Assembly: GCA_001750645.1 (NCBI GenBank)
Contig: MEIF01000024.1
Span: forward strand, 1-32,058
Reading direction: 5' to 3'
Length of the DNA stretch: 32,058 nucleotides
DNA from: Gammaproteobacteria bacterium AqS3
GTDB taxonomy: Bacteria > Pseudomonadota > Gammaproteobacteria > MEIF01 > AqS3
Part shown: positions 14,022 to 23,354 of the stretch, one piece after another
How positions within the stretch are numbered: the stretch's first letter is position 1
Layout of the letters: each line of letters begins with the position of its first letter
Program-made: the position numbers and the translations under genes
Notes under the pieces: model-generated
Told to the model about the DNA's origin: nothing
The model's database searches: none
The model's input: the letters and a program-made list of their open reading frames with translations, nothing else

Positions 14022-15563
14022 GTGCAGTATGAAGACAACCTGACCTGGAGCATCGGGCGGCTGTTCGACAAATGGGTCATCCGCCAGAGCGAAAAAACGG
14101 CGGTGATTTTTGACGACGTTCCGGTCAGCTACGGCGAGCTGAACAGTGCCGTCAACCGCCTGTGCCGCAGCCTCCAGGCCATGGGCGTCAAAAAGGGCGA
14201 CCGGGTGGCCGGCATGGGCAAGAACGCCCTGCCGCCCGTGGCGCTGTATCTGGCCGCCGCCAAGCTGGGACTGGTGGCGGTGCCGATCAACAACCGGCTC
14301 GTGGGGGCGGAGCTGGCCTACCAGCTCAACAACTGCAGCGTCTCGGCGCTGGTCTTCGATGCGGATTTTGCCAACTCGGTTCGGGACGCCGTGGCTCAGA
14401 CCGACATCCGCCCCGAGCGCACGCTGGTCTACGGCGGCGAGGTGGAGGCCTCGCTGGGGCGCAGCTACGACGCCGTCACCGGCGAGCAGCCGGACACGGC
14501 GCCGGTGATCGAGGAGCCGGTCAATCTGATGGATCCGCTGGCGATCATCTACACCTCCGGCACCACCGGTGCGCCCAAGGGCGCCGTCACCAACCACCTG
14601 CAGACCTACTTCAAATTCATGAATATCGTCCTGGGCGCCGACCTGCGCCAGGATGACGTCATGCTGGCGCCGATGCCGCTGTTCCACTCCGCCGGCCTGT
14701 TCATCTGCCTGACGCCGATGTTGCTGAGGGGCGGGAGCATCGTCACGCGCAAGGCCTTTGACCCGGCGCTCTACGTCCAGGACTGCAGGACCCACCGCCC
14801 GACCCTGACCGTGGCCATCACCACCATGTTCAAGATGATCATGCAGCACGCCGAGCCCGGCAGCGACGTGTTCTCCAGCCTGCGCTACTGCTCGGGCGGC
14901 GGCGAGCGCACGCCGCAGAGCCTGCTGGACGAATTGCAGGACAAGTTCGGCATGAGGCTGCGGCTCGGCTTCGGCCAGACCGAGAACTCGGCCATGGCGG
15001 GGCAGCAGCAGGACGACATCGGCCGGGTCGACACGGTCGGCCGTGCCGGCTTCTTCTCCGATATCTGGATTGAAAACCCCGAGGGCGAGAGGCTGCCGCC
15101 GGACAGCATCGGCCGCATCATGGCGCAGGGTCCCACGGTCATGAGCGGCTACTGGGAGATGCCCGAAAAGACCGCCGAGACCATCCGAAACGGCGTTCTC
15201 AACACCGGCGATCTGGGCACGATGGACGCCGTCGGGCGCCTGGCGCTGGTCGACCGCGAAAAGGACATGTACCGCTCGGGCGGCGAGAACGTCTACCCGG
15301 CCGAGATCGAAAAACTGCTGATGGATCATCCCAAGGTGTTCAACGCCGCCGTCATCGGGGTTGCCGACGAGGAGTGGGGCGAGGTCGGCAGAGCCTTCGT
15401 CGTGGCGCGCCCCGGCGAGACTGTGGCGCCGCAGGAGCTGCTCGACCACCTCGACGGCAGACTCGCCAAATTCAAATGGCCGAGGCAGTTTGAAATGGTC
15501 GACGCCCTGCCGATGACCGAGAGCGGCAAGGTCAAGAAGGCCGAGCTGAAGCAGCGCATCTAG
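14022..15563 (+). CDS. AMP-dependent fatty-acid-type acyl-CoA synthetase
   Basis: A 513-residue ANL ligase (FadD/long-chain acyl-CoA synthetase type). The P-loop YTSGTTGAPKGA is at residues 177-188, GFGQTE is the adenine-binding motif, YRSGGENVYPAEIE is the hinge region, and the catalytic lysine is Lys503 in ESGKVKKAEL. The start is GTG at 14022, preceded by a GGGGGTGG site. A TAAACT box at 13943-13948 may be its -10. It is followed 144 bases downstream by an aldehyde dehydrogenase on the same strand, so an aldehyde-to-acid-to-acyl-CoA sequence is plausible. It is only distantly similar to the synthetase at 293-1822. Confidence 0.9.
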   Translation: MQYEDNLTWSIGRLFDKWVIRQSEKTAVIFDDVPVSYGELNSAVNRLCRSLQAMGVKKGDRVAGMGKNALPPVALYLAAAKLGLVAVPINNRLVGAELAYQLNNCSVSALVFDADFANSVRDAVAQTDIRPERTLVYGGEVEASLGRSYDAVTGEQPDTAPVIEEPVNLMDPLAIIYTSGTTGAPKGAVTNHLQTYFKFMNIVLGADLRQDDVMLAPMPLFHSAGLFICLTPMLLRGGSIVTRKAFDPALYVQDCRTHRPTLTVAITTMFKMIMQHAEPGSDVFSSLRYCSGGGERTPQSLLDELQDKFGMRLRLGFGQTENSAMAGQQQDDIGRVDTVGRAGFFSDIWIENPEGERLPPDSIGRIMAQGPTVMSGYWEMPEKTAETIRNGVLNTGDLGTMDAVGRLALVDREKDMYRSGGENVYPAEIEKLLMDHPKVFNAAVIGVADEEWGEVGRAFVVARPGETVAPQELLDHLDGRLAKFKWPRQFEMVDALPMTESGKVKKAELKQRI

Positions 15564-15630
15564 GCTCCGCGGCGGACGTGGACACACGTTCGCAGGGGCG
15601 AGGCGCCTCAGATGCACGGCTGCTGTTCGC

Positions 15631-15636
15631 TATGAT
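15631..15636 (+). promoter_or_regulatory. candidate -10 box before the aldehyde dehydrogenase
   Basis: TATGAT, one mismatch from consensus, about 72 bases upstream of the ATG at 15708 in the 144 bp gap. The -35 region is poor. Confidence 0.25.
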
Positions 15637-15707
15637 TGCCGCCGACAGCGGGAGCGACCGCCCTCCGACGACGAGCCGGCGCCCGGTGAGCAGACAGGGG
15701 AATCAAT

Positions 15708-17150
15708 ATGAACATTCGTCCGCAGCACGGCCACTTCATCAACGCCGAATATGTCGATCCCGCCAAGGGCAACTACCTTGACTCAATCAACCCCGACGAC
15801 CAGTCGGTGGTCACGCAGATCGCCGCCGGCTCGGTCGAGGATGTCGACGCCGCGGTCACCTCAGCCGCCGCCGCACAGCCCGCCTGGGGCGACATGCGCC
15901 CGCTGGAGCGGGGCAAAATCCTGGCGCGCATCGGCCGTGCCCTGGAAGAGCGCATCCAGGAATTCGCCGCCGTCGAGTCGGCCGAGATGGGCGTCCCGCC
16001 GCTGGCCGCCGCCGCTGCGATGACGACGGCCTCCAACTACTTCCAGTACTACGGCGGGCTGGCCGCCTCGCTGCAGGGGGAGTACATCCCCGTCGGCCCC
16101 GAGCAGCACAGCTATACGGTGCATGAGCCCTACGGCGTGGTCGGCGTGATCACCCCGTGGAATGCGCCCCTCAACCAGGCCTGCCGCAGCACAGCCCCGG
16201 CGCTGGCGGCCGGCAATGCGGTCATCCACAAGCCCAGCGAGTACACCTCCGCCACGGCGCTGATGTTTGCCGAGATGGCCGCTGAGGCGGGGCTGCCCGA
16301 GGGGGTGCTCAACGTGGTCACCGGCGTCGGGCCGGAAGTCGGCGAGGCGCTGGTGCGCCATGAGGGCGTCGGCAAGGTCGCCTTCACCGGCTCGCTGCGC
16401 GCCGGCCGAGAGATCGGCAAGATCGCCGCCGAGAAGGTCATGCCGGTGACCCTCGAAATGGGCGGGAAAAGCCCCGACATCATTTTTGAGGACGCCGATC
16501 TGCAGGCCGCCCTGCCGGGGGCGCTGTTCGCCTTCATCGCCAACAGCGGGCAGGTCTGCCTGGCCGGGACGCGCCTGCTGGTGCAGCGCTCCATCGCCGA
16601 GAAGTTCTCGCAGATGATGGCGGCGGCGGCGGCAAAAGTGCCGGTCGGGCGCGACAAGCCCTTCCCCAACCTCGGACCCATCGCCAACGAGATGCAGTTC
16701 AACAAGGTTCTCGACTACTTTGAGATCGCCGAAAAGGAGGGCGCCAAGCTGCTGACCGGCGGCAGGCGCGCCGAGGGCGAGGGGCTGGAAAACGGCTTTT
16801 ACGTCGAGCCGACGGTCTACGTCGATGTCAGCAATGAGATGCGCATTGCCCGCGAGGAGGTCTTCGGCCCGGTCGGCGTCATCATTCCGTTTGACACCGA
16901 GGAGGACGCCGTCGCCATCGCCAACGACAGCCCCTACGGCCTCGCCGCCGGCCTGTGGACCCGCGACGTCTCGCGCGCCCACCGCGTCGCCGGCAGGCTG
17001 CAGGCCGGGCAGATCTACGTCAATTACTACATCGAGGGCGGGGTCGAGCACCCCCTGGGCGGCTACAAGCAGTCGGGCATCGGTCGCGAAAAGGGCCTCA
17101 TGGCGCTGCGGGAGTACACCCAGACCAAGAACATCATCCTCAAGCTGTAA
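15708..17150 (+). CDS. NAD-dependent aldehyde dehydrogenase
   Basis: A 480-residue classical (class 1/2-like) aldehyde dehydrogenase with Asn152 in TPWNAP, Glu250 in LEMGGKSP and nucleophile Cys284 in NSGQVCLAGTR, plus the C-terminal GGYKQSGIGREKG signature. All catalytic residues are present. The ATG at 15708 follows a GGGGAA site. It is downstream of an acyl-CoA synthetase and convergent with the hydrolase at 17169, with only 18 bases between the stops. The likely role is oxidation of an aliphatic or terpenoid aldehyde to an acid for CoA activation. The true substrate cannot be read from the sequence. Confidence 0.9.
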   Translation: MNIRPQHGHFINAEYVDPAKGNYLDSINPDDQSVVTQIAAGSVEDVDAAVTSAAAAQPAWGDMRPLERGKILARIGRALEERIQEFAAVESAEMGVPPLAAAAAMTTASNYFQYYGGLAASLQGEYIPVGPEQHSYTVHEPYGVVGVITPWNAPLNQACRSTAPALAAGNAVIHKPSEYTSATALMFAEMAAEAGLPEGVLNVVTGVGPEVGEALVRHEGVGKVAFTGSLRAGREIGKIAAEKVMPVTLEMGGKSPDIIFEDADLQAALPGALFAFIANSGQVCLAGTRLLVQRSIAEKFSQMMAAAAAKVPVGRDKPFPNLGPIANEMQFNKVLDYFEIAEKEGAKLLTGGRRAEGEGLENGFYVEPTVYVDVSNEMRIAREEVFGPVGVIIPFDTEEDAVAIANDSPYGLAAGLWTRDVSRAHRVAGRLQAGQIYVNYYIEGGVEHPLGGYKQSGIGREKGLMALREYTQTKNIILKL

Positions 17151-17154
17151 CGCC

Positions 17155-17169
17155 GCCGGCGCAGCCGGC
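17155..17169. terminator. possible bidirectional hairpin between convergent genes
   Basis: GCCGGC, gca, GCCGGC form a 6 bp stem with a 3-base loop filling the gap between the convergent ALDH and hydrolase genes and touching the hydrolase stop codon. There is no T tract. Confidence 0.3.
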
Positions 17170-18410
17170 TAGGCGGCTATTTTTTCGAGCACCCGGTGCA
17201 GATAGCCGCGGAAGACTGCATAGTCCTCCGACATCGGAAAGTGCCCCAGCCCCTTCATCGTCTCGCAGTGCTGCGCCCTGACCGCCTCGGCGAGCGCCTC
17301 GGTCATCTCCGGCGTGGCCGAGAGGTCGTACTCGCCGGTCAGGAAGTAGAGCGGGCACTTCTGCGTGTCGATCTGCTCGGCCAGCCCGTTGCGCATGTCG
17401 CCGTCGACGAAGTAGTAGTAGAGGTCGCCGGCAAACACCCCAGGCGCCCCCTGCATGTAGTAGTAGAGCGTCTCCCAGTACTCGTGCGAGGGCGCCAGCG
17501 GCGACATGATCTGCTGCACCGAATTGGCCGAGACCTCCCCGCCGTGCATGTCGGGGCGGTTGAGGACGTATTTGTCCTGCATCTCGAGCTTCTCGTTGAG
17601 GTGGCTCTCGGCGTGGGTGGCCGACTGCAGGCCGATCCCGGCCTTGAAGTAATCGCCGCAGCGCAGCGCCAGATGCAGCACCGCCCTGCCCCCGATGGAG
17701 CAGCCCATGACGATGGGCCTGTCGAGCTTCAGCGCCCCGCAGACCGCCATCACCGCCTCGACGTACATGTCGGTGGTCAGCAGGTAGGGCGTCGCCTCGA
17801 AGCCCGCCGGCGGCGATGACTTGCCGTGGCCGGGCAGGTCAAAGGCGATCACGCGGTGGCTCGCCAGCAGCTCCCCATCGGCCATCAGCCCGCGATACTG
17901 CCGCCCGTCCGAACCCGCCGTGTGCAGGCAGACGATGGGCTGACCCTGGCCGGCCTCCTCGACGTAGATGCGCTGGTGCTGACCCCAGAGGTTGAGATGC
18001 AGGTAGCGCCCGCCGGCGCTTTCAAAATAGGGCTCGTCAATCGGCGCCGGTGCGGTCCTGCGCTGCGGGCGCAGGCTGGAAAACAGCTTTTCGAGCATCA
18101 GCCCGTGGCGCGCAAAAGCCAGGGTGTCGCCCTCGATGTCGAGGCGGTCCTTTTCGGCCAGCGAGGACAGCGCCTGATAGCCGACCGGCGGTGCGGATTT
18201 GAGGTAATTGCTCCAGGCCTCGGTATCGGCGATCAGCGAAAAGTGGCAGTCGGCGTCCAGCCCGTCGCTCAGGCTGATCTCGGCCGGGCCGACGTGCAGC
18301 GTCTGCCGCCTGCCGTCGGTGACATCCAGCCCGACTTTCAGCTGCTGGAACTGCATCGACCAGGCAATGGTCGGGTTGCTCTGGTGCGCCTCGATCAATT
18401 TCTCAAACAT
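17169..18410 (-). CDS. alpha/beta hydrolase with N-terminal SCP2-like domain
   Basis: A 413-residue two-domain protein. Residues 1 to about 115 resemble a sterol-carrier-protein-2-like lipid-binding domain. Residues 140-413 are an alpha/beta hydrolase with nucleophile Ser238 in GCSIGG, a probable acid in GEYDLS and a His in GLGHFPMSED. It may hydrolyse a lipid ester or thioester held by the N-terminal domain. I chose ATG at 18410: the GAGGGGG site is 9 bases upstream, whereas it abuts the alternative ATG at 18419. The start overlaps the CoA-transferase stop by 8 bases, so the two are translationally coupled and probably act on the same acyl-CoA. Confidence 0.85.
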   Translation of the reverse strand: MFEKLIEAHQSNPTIAWSMQFQQLKVGLDVTDGRRQTLHVGPAEISLSDGLDADCHFSLIADTEAWSNYLKSAPPVGYQALSSLAEKDRLDIEGDTLAFARHGLMLEKLFSSLRPQRRTAPAPIDEPYFESAGGRYLHLNLWGQHQRIYVEEAGQGQPIVCLHTAGSDGRQYRGLMADGELLASHRVIAFDLPGHGKSSPPAGFEATPYLLTTDMYVEAVMAVCGALKLDRPIVMGCSIGGRAVLHLALRCGDYFKAGIGLQSATHAESHLNEKLEMQDKYVLNRPDMHGGEVSANSVQQIMSPLAPSHEYWETLYYYMQGAPGVFAGDLYYYFVDGDMRNGLAEQIDTQKCPLYFLTGEYDLSATPEMTEALAEAVRAQHCETMKGLGHFPMSEDYAVFRGYLHRVLEKIAA

Positions 18411-19659
18411 CGGTCTCATCCCCCTCGGTGTGCTGGCAGGCAGAACCGAGCGCCAGCAGCTCGTCAATCTGGTCTTGCGAATAACCGGCCTCGTGCAGCA
18501 CCGCGCGCGTGTGCTCGCCGATGTGGGGGCCGCGGCGATGCACGCCGCCCGGGGTTTGGGTCAGCTTGACCGGCGTGCCCGCCACCGGCGCCCTGCTGCG
18601 GCTGCCGGGCGCCTCGATCTCAGGCAGCATGTCGCGGGCGGCGAAATACGGATCTGCGGCGATGTCGGCCATGTCCATGACGCTGCCCATGGGCACCTTG
18701 CCGCCGATGCGCCGCTTGATCTCGGCCTTGGTGAATTTCGCCGTGACCTCGCCGAGCGCCTGGATGACTTTCTGCCGGTTGGCCATGCGCCAGCCGACTT
18801 TGACCTCGTCCTCGTTTTCGAGCAGGTGCCCGGCGTCCAGCTGCCGGCACAGGGTTCGGTAGAAGACATCCTGCGGTGCGGCAATGGTGACGTGGCCGTC
18901 GGCGGCCGGAAACATCCCGAACGGGGCGATGAATGGATGGTGGCTGCCCTCGGGGTGCGGGGTGGCGCCCCCGATGTAGTGCTGGTAGACGATGCGCTCG
19001 GACACCGCCAGCACGCCGTCGACCATGGAGACGTCGACGAACTGCCCCTCGCCGGTGTTGCGGGCGTGGTGCACCGCCGCCAGAATGCCGAATGCCATGA
19101 ACATGCCCGGGGCGATGTCGCCGATGCCCGGCCCGACCTTGGTCGGCGTCTCGGCGTCCGGTCCGGTGACCGACATCAGCCCGCCCATGGCCTGTGCCAC
19201 CACGTCAAAGGCCGGCCAGTCGATGTATTCGGAACTGCCGGTGCGGGCGTCGCCGAAACCTCTCAGGCAGGCGTAGACCAGCTTCGGGTTGCGCTCTTTC
19301 AGGGTCTCGTAGGACAGCCCGAGCTTGTCCATGACGCCGTGGCGGAAATTCTCGACCACGACGTCGGCGCCCTCGACCAAGTCCATGAACGCCGAGCGCC
19401 CCCGCTCCGACTTCAAATCCAGCCCGACGGAGCGCTTGTTGCGGTTGATGCTCTGAAAATAGCCGCCGTGGGTCTTCTGCTCGTCGTCGGGGAAATAGGG
19501 CCCCGCCCCCCGGCTGATGTCCCCGGACGGGGCCTCGATCTTGATGACATCGGCGCCGTGGTCGGCCAGCATCATCGTGCCGAAGGGCCCCGCCAGCGCC
19601 TGGGTCAGGTCGATCACGCGGATGTCGCTCAGGGCGCCGAATGTGCGTCTCTCAGCCAT
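18403..19659 (-). CDS. family III CoA-transferase (CaiB/BaiF, formyl-CoA-transferase type)
   Basis: A 418-residue CoA-transferase. Signatures are VIDLTQALAGPFGTMMLADHGADVIKIE-like N-terminal sequence (residues 15-42), NRNKRSVGLDLK, and the likely nucleophilic Asp181 in GIGDIAPGM, which aligns with the catalytic Asp of formyl-CoA transferase. Family members move CoA between carboxylic acids such as succinate, glutarate, itaconate, mesaconate and carnitine. The ATG at 19659 has a GGGAGG site 8 bases upstream. It is first in a two-gene unit with the SCP2-like hydrolase and divergent from the MmgE/PrpD gene. Its substrate is unassigned. The dicarboxylate hypothesis comes from the neighbours. Confidence 0.9.
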   Translation of the reverse strand: MAERRTFGALSDIRVIDLTQALAGPFGTMMLADHGADVIKIEAPSGDISRGAGPYFPDDEQKTHGGYFQSINRNKRSVGLDLKSERGRSAFMDLVEGADVVVENFRHGVMDKLGLSYETLKERNPKLVYACLRGFGDARTGSSEYIDWPAFDVVAQAMGGLMSVTGPDAETPTKVGPGIGDIAPGMFMAFGILAAVHHARNTGEGQFVDVSMVDGVLAVSERIVYQHYIGGATPHPEGSHHPFIAPFGMFPAADGHVTIAAPQDVFYRTLCRQLDAGHLLENEDEVKVGWRMANRQKVIQALGEVTAKFTKAEIKRRIGGKVPMGSVMDMADIAADPYFAARDMLPEIEAPGSRSRAPVAGTPVKLTQTPGGVHRRGPHIGEHTRAVLHEAGYSQDQIDELLALGSACQHTEGDETDV

Positions 19660-19754
19660 CAGATCGCCTCCCGGTGATGCGGCGGTGCAGTCCGCACGAT
19701 TCTGAGCCGCCGCATTTTATGGCAATCTAGCCCCGCCAAAAGGGGGGATTACCC

Positions 19755-21086
19755 ATGTCAGCAACTCTGCAATTGGCCGAAAGGATCGTCGCCCTGGGCG
19801 AGGACGAACTGAATGAGGAGGCGGCGAGCGTGGCCGGGCAGTGCCTGCTCGACTGGTTCGGCGTCGCCCTGCGGGGGGCGCAGGAGCCGGTCGCTGACAT
19901 CCTCGCCGGCGAGCTGGCCGGAGGCAATCACGGCGCCCACACGCTCGTCGGGCGCAGCGAGCGGGCCGATCTGATCGATGCAGCACTGATCAACGGTGCC
20001 ATCGGCCACGCCCTCGACTACGACGACGCCATCCCGGCGGCGCTGGGCCACGCCACGGTGCCGGTTGCCCCGGTCGTGCTGGGGCTGGGGGCAGAGCTGG
20101 GCGCCAGCGGCGAGCGGGCCCTGCGCGCCTTCCTCGCCGGCTATGAGACCGAGTGTGCGATCGGGGGCTACTTCGGCGAAAAGCACTACGCCCGCGGCTA
20201 CCACGCCACCGGCACCATAGGCACATTCGGCGCCGCCGCAGCCGCCGCCCTGCTGCTCGGCCTCGACGCCGGGCAGACCGCCCGGGCGCTGTCGCTGGCG
20301 GCGACCCAGGCCTCGGGGCTGAAGTCCCTGTTCGGCTCGATGGGCAAGCCGCTGCACGCCGGGCGCGCCGCGGCCGACGGCCTGCTGGCAGCACGGCTGG
20401 TCGCGCGCGGCTTTGACAGCATTGCGGACGGGCTTGAGGTCAGGCAGGGCGCCGGCCACGTTCTGGCCGGGAACGAGCCGGACGAGGCCATCAGCCTGGA
20501 TCGGTTCGGCGAGCAGATCCGGGGGACGCTGTTCAAATACCACGCCGCCTGCTACGGGACGCACGCACCGATTGAGGCGGCGCGCGACTTTCGCAGCGCC
20601 CACGGCGCCGAGCGCATCGAGGCGGTCGACATTCACGTCGGCTCCATGGCCATCGACATGTGCAACATCGAAGACCCGAGCTCGCCGCTGGAGTGCAAGT
20701 TCAGCCTGCGCCAGACCGTGGCCATGGCGCTGGCCGGCATTGACACCTCAGGCCTGGACAGCTACTCCGCAGAGGTGGCGGCGGCGCCCGAACTGGCCGA
20801 CCTGCGCGGCAAGATGAACGTCATCGGCGGCTTTGAGGATCACACCGGAATCATGAGCGCCAAGCTGGAGATCAAAACCGGAGCGGGCGAGACCCTCGAG
20901 TTCTACCGCGACATGGGGCGCCCGAATGACGACCTCGACGACCAGCAGCGCCGCCTCGAGGCGAAATACGACGCCCTGGCCGCTCCCGTGCTGGGGGATG
21001 CCGCCGATGCGCTCAAGTCCGCCATCCTGAACCTCAGGCAGACCCCCGACGTGCGCCAACTCATGCGGCTCGCCGCCCCCGCCTGA
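19755..21086 (+). CDS. MmgE/PrpD family protein
   Basis: A 443-residue MmgE/PrpD protein. The family includes 2-methylcitrate dehydratase (PrpD) and cis-aconitate decarboxylase (itaconate-forming). The family motif GHALDYDD is at residues 84-91, and KYHAACYGTHAPIEA corresponds to the second active-site segment. The ATG at 19755 is preceded by AGGGGGG. It is divergent from the family III CoA-transferase and convergent with the acyl-CoA dehydrogenase. Dehydration or decarboxylation of a branched tricarboxylic or dicarboxylic acid is likely, but the reaction cannot be told from the sequence; many MmgE/PrpD proteins are uncharacterised. Confidence 0.9.
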   Translation: MSATLQLAERIVALGEDELNEEAASVAGQCLLDWFGVALRGAQEPVADILAGELAGGNHGAHTLVGRSERADLIDAALINGAIGHALDYDDAIPAALGHATVPVAPVVLGLGAELGASGERALRAFLAGYETECAIGGYFGEKHYARGYHATGTIGTFGAAAAAALLLGLDAGQTARALSLAATQASGLKSLFGSMGKPLHAGRAAADGLLAARLVARGFDSIADGLEVRQGAGHVLAGNEPDEAISLDRFGEQIRGTLFKYHAACYGTHAPIEAARDFRSAHGAERIEAVDIHVGSMAIDMCNIEDPSSPLECKFSLRQTVAMALAGIDTSGLDSYSAEVAAAPELADLRGKMNVIGGFEDHTGIMSAKLEIKTGAGETLEFYRDMGRPNDDLDDQQRRLEAKYDALAAPVLGDAADALKSAILNLRQTPDVRQLMRLAAPA

Positions 21087-21105
21087 AAACAAAAGCTTTT
21101 CGGGG

Positions 21106-22308
21106 TTACTTGCCCAGCAGGTTGTCGGAAATGATGCGCTGCTGGATCTCCGAGCTGCCCTCGAAGATCTTGGTCAGCCGCGCATCCCGCCAGTGGCGCT
21201 CGACCGCGTGCAGCGTCGTATACCCCGCCCCGCCGAGAATCTGCAGCGCCTGGGAGGTGACGCGCTCGGCCATTTCAGCGGCGAAGTACTTGACCATGGC
21301 GGCTTCGGTGTCGCAGCGGCGGCGGCTGTCGATCTCATTGCAGACGTAGTAGAGCAGCTGGCGCGCGGCCTCTATCTCGGTCGCCATGGTGGCGATCTTG
21401 AAGCGGATGGACTGGAACTTCTCAATGGCACGGCCGAACTGCTCGCGCTCCTTGGCATAGGCCATGGCGTCCTCCAGGGCGCCCTGCGCCAGGCCGATGG
21501 AGCGCGCCGCCGTGTGCGCCCTGGCGCTCTCCAGCGCCGAGGCCACCGACTTGAAGGCATTGCCGGCTCGCCCGACCGAGGCGTGCTTGGGCGTGCGGGC
21601 ATTGTCAAAGGCGAGCTCGTAGGTGCGCCAGCCGTGGTAGCCGATCTTCGGGATCGGGGCGCCGGAGCAGCCCTCGGGAAATTCGCCGCGCGGCTTTTCG
21701 AAGGCCACCGCCGTCAGCCCGGCCCAGCGGGGTGCGTCGGGGTCGGTTTCGGTGCGGCAGACCACGTGGATGAAGTCGGCACGGTCGGCGAACGTGCACC
21801 AGTACTTATTGCCGGTGACGACCCAGTGGTCGCCGTCGTCTACCGCCCGGCAGGAAATCGCCGCCACATCCGAGCCGGCATTGGGCTCGGACATCGAAAA
21901 GGCGCCGAGGTACTTCCCCTGCGCCATCAGCCGGGTCTTTTCGGTGCGCTCCTGCTCGCCGGCCGCCGGAATCGAGCGGTAGAAGCTGTTGCCGCGGGCG
22001 ATGATCGAGGCCACGCTCATCCAGCCGCGCGCCAGCTGCTCGGCGACCAGGCAGTACTCAAAGCAGCCCAGTCCGAGGCCGCCCCTGTCCTCGGGGATGA
22101 GGATGCCGAAATAGCCCATCTCGCCCATTTTTTCGATCAGCTCATCCGGGATGTCGCCCTTTTCCGGGTCCAGCCGGTTGGCCACCGGCAGCACCTCCCT
22201 GAGCGTGAACTCGCGCGCCGTGTCGCGAATCATCAGCCGCTCCTCGGTCCAGTACCCCGATGGATTCGTGTCCGTCTGCACGATATTCGCCTCCGCCTGC
22301 GATGACAT
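21106..22308 (-). CDS. acyl-CoA dehydrogenase
   Basis: A 400-residue FAD-dependent acyl-CoA dehydrogenase. The FAD-binding motif SEPNAGSD is at residues 140-147, the CoA/FAD segment WVVTGNKYWCT at 162-172, and the C-terminal FEGSSEIQ contains the likely catalytic base Glu383. The ATG at 22308 follows AGGGGGG. An upstream reading to 22569 would enter the CitE-like gene and is rejected. It starts 11 bases after the CitE-like lyase ends, so the two form an operon. This pairing is also seen in leucine/branched-acid clusters of actinobacteria. A branched-chain or dicarboxylyl-CoA substrate is inferred. Confidence 0.92.
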   Translation of the reverse strand: MSSQAEANIVQTDTNPSGYWTEERLMIRDTAREFTLREVLPVANRLDPEKGDIPDELIEKMGEMGYFGILIPEDRGGLGLGCFEYCLVAEQLARGWMSVASIIARGNSFYRSIPAAGEQERTEKTRLMAQGKYLGAFSMSEPNAGSDVAAISCRAVDDGDHWVVTGNKYWCTFADRADFIHVVCRTETDPDAPRWAGLTAVAFEKPRGEFPEGCSGAPIPKIGYHGWRTYELAFDNARTPKHASVGRAGNAFKSVASALESARAHTAARSIGLAQGALEDAMAYAKEREQFGRAIEKFQSIRFKIATMATEIEAARQLLYYVCNEIDSRRRCDTEAAMVKYFAAEMAERVTSQALQILGGAGYTTLHAVERHWRDARLTKIFEGSSEIQQRIISDNLLGK

Positions 22309-22319
22309 CTGCCGCCCCC

Positions 22320-23231
22320 CTACATGCCGATCAGATCGGCACGGTCGACGGTGTTCTGAAACAGCCGCGCCGATGCGGCGTCGATCATCATCCCCCTGTG
22401 GGCGACCGAGCCGAGCCCCGCAGCGGCGGCCTTCTGATAGGCCCCGATGATCTCGCGGGCAAAGTCGACGTCCTTCCGGCTGGGCGAGAACACCTCGAGC
22501 GCCGGTGCGATCTGCGCCGGGTGGATGGCCCACTTGCCGACCATGCCCAGCGTCAGGGCGCGCCGGCACTCGACGCGATAGGCGGCCTCGTCGTTGAAAT
22601 TGGCGAACGGCCCGTCGACGGCGTCAAGGCCGGAGACGCGCGCGGCAATGGTCATCTGATAGCGCGGATAGTGGAACACATCGCCGGGATAGCCGCCCTC
22701 TCGACCGATGTTCCTGACCGCAATCCCCTGCGAGGCGGCGTAGTCGCCCATGCCGAAGATCATGCACTCCAGGCGCTCGCAGCTGCCGGCGATCTCGACC
22801 ACGTTCTGCATGGCGTCGACTTCCTCGATGAGCACCTCCAGCCCGATGCGGCGCTCCAGCCCCAGCTTTTTCTCGAGCTGATTCAGCAGCTTGTCGGCGA
22901 ACTGCACATCGCCCGCATTCATCGGCTTGGGCAGCATGATGGTGTCGAGGTTTTCGCCGGCCTTTTCGACCAGGGTGATGATGTCCTCGTGGCACCACTC
23001 GGTGCCGACGTCGTTGACCCGGACGCAGCGCACCGTCCGGCCCCAGTCGAGGTTGTTGAGGGCGTCAATGCTCGTCTCCCTGGCCTGCTGCTTGGCCGAG
23101 GGCGCCACGGCGTCCTCCAGATCGCAGAACACGTGGTCGGCATCGGAGGCGGCGGCCTTGGCGAGCTTCTTGGCATCGCTTCCCGGAACGGCCAGCTGTG
23201 AGCGGCGCAGGCGCCTCGGTTTTGCCTTCAT
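22320..23231 (-). CDS. HpcH/HpaI/CitE-family CoA ester lyase
   Basis: A 303-residue CitE-like TIM-barrel aldolase acting on CoA esters (malyl-CoA, citramalyl-CoA, 3-hydroxy-3-methylglutaryl-CoA type). Visible motifs are RRSQLAVPGSD at the N-terminus, CDLEDAV (residues 36-42), Arg71 in RVN, LPKP (100-103), the metal-ligand Glu132 in LEVLIE and the acidic GMGDYAAS. It would cleave a 3-hydroxyacyl-CoA to acetyl- or propionyl-CoA plus a keto acid. The ATG at 23231 has an AGAGGGG site. It is first in an operon with the acyl-CoA dehydrogenase. The choice among malyl-, methylmalyl- and citramalyl-CoA is not determinable here. Confidence 0.9.
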   Translation of the reverse strand: MKAKPRRLRRSQLAVPGSDAKKLAKAAASDADHVFCDLEDAVAPSAKQQARETSIDALNNLDWGRTVRCVRVNDVGTEWCHEDIITLVEKAGENLDTIMLPKPMNAGDVQFADKLLNQLEKKLGLERRIGLEVLIEEVDAMQNVVEIAGSCERLECMIFGMGDYAASQGIAVRNIGREGGYPGDVFHYPRYQMTIAARVSGLDAVDGPFANFNDEAAYRVECRRALTLGMVGKWAIHPAQIAPALEVFSPSRKDVDFAREIIGAYQKAAAAGLGSVAHRGMMIDAASARLFQNTVDRADLIGM

Positions 23232-23354
23232 CTCAGCCCCTCTTCGGGTTGCCCGAGCGGCGGGAGTTTAGCAAAGGCGCACCGAACCCCCAGTCGGGCA
23301 TCCGCCCTGACTTAACATGCACCGCCCTGAGACGGCACCCGCAGGGGGAATGAC

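Noticed and set aside
13740-15617. A 625-codon minus-strand frame opposite the acyl-CoA synthetase
   Set aside because: Antisense shadow with no motif, and it also runs into the SDR gene in the wrong frame.
21106-22569. A longer acyl-CoA dehydrogenase starting at 22569
   Set aside because: The added 87 residues are antisense-like Arg/Gly/Pro-rich sequence inside the CitE-like gene; the ATG at 22308 has AGGGGGG upstream.
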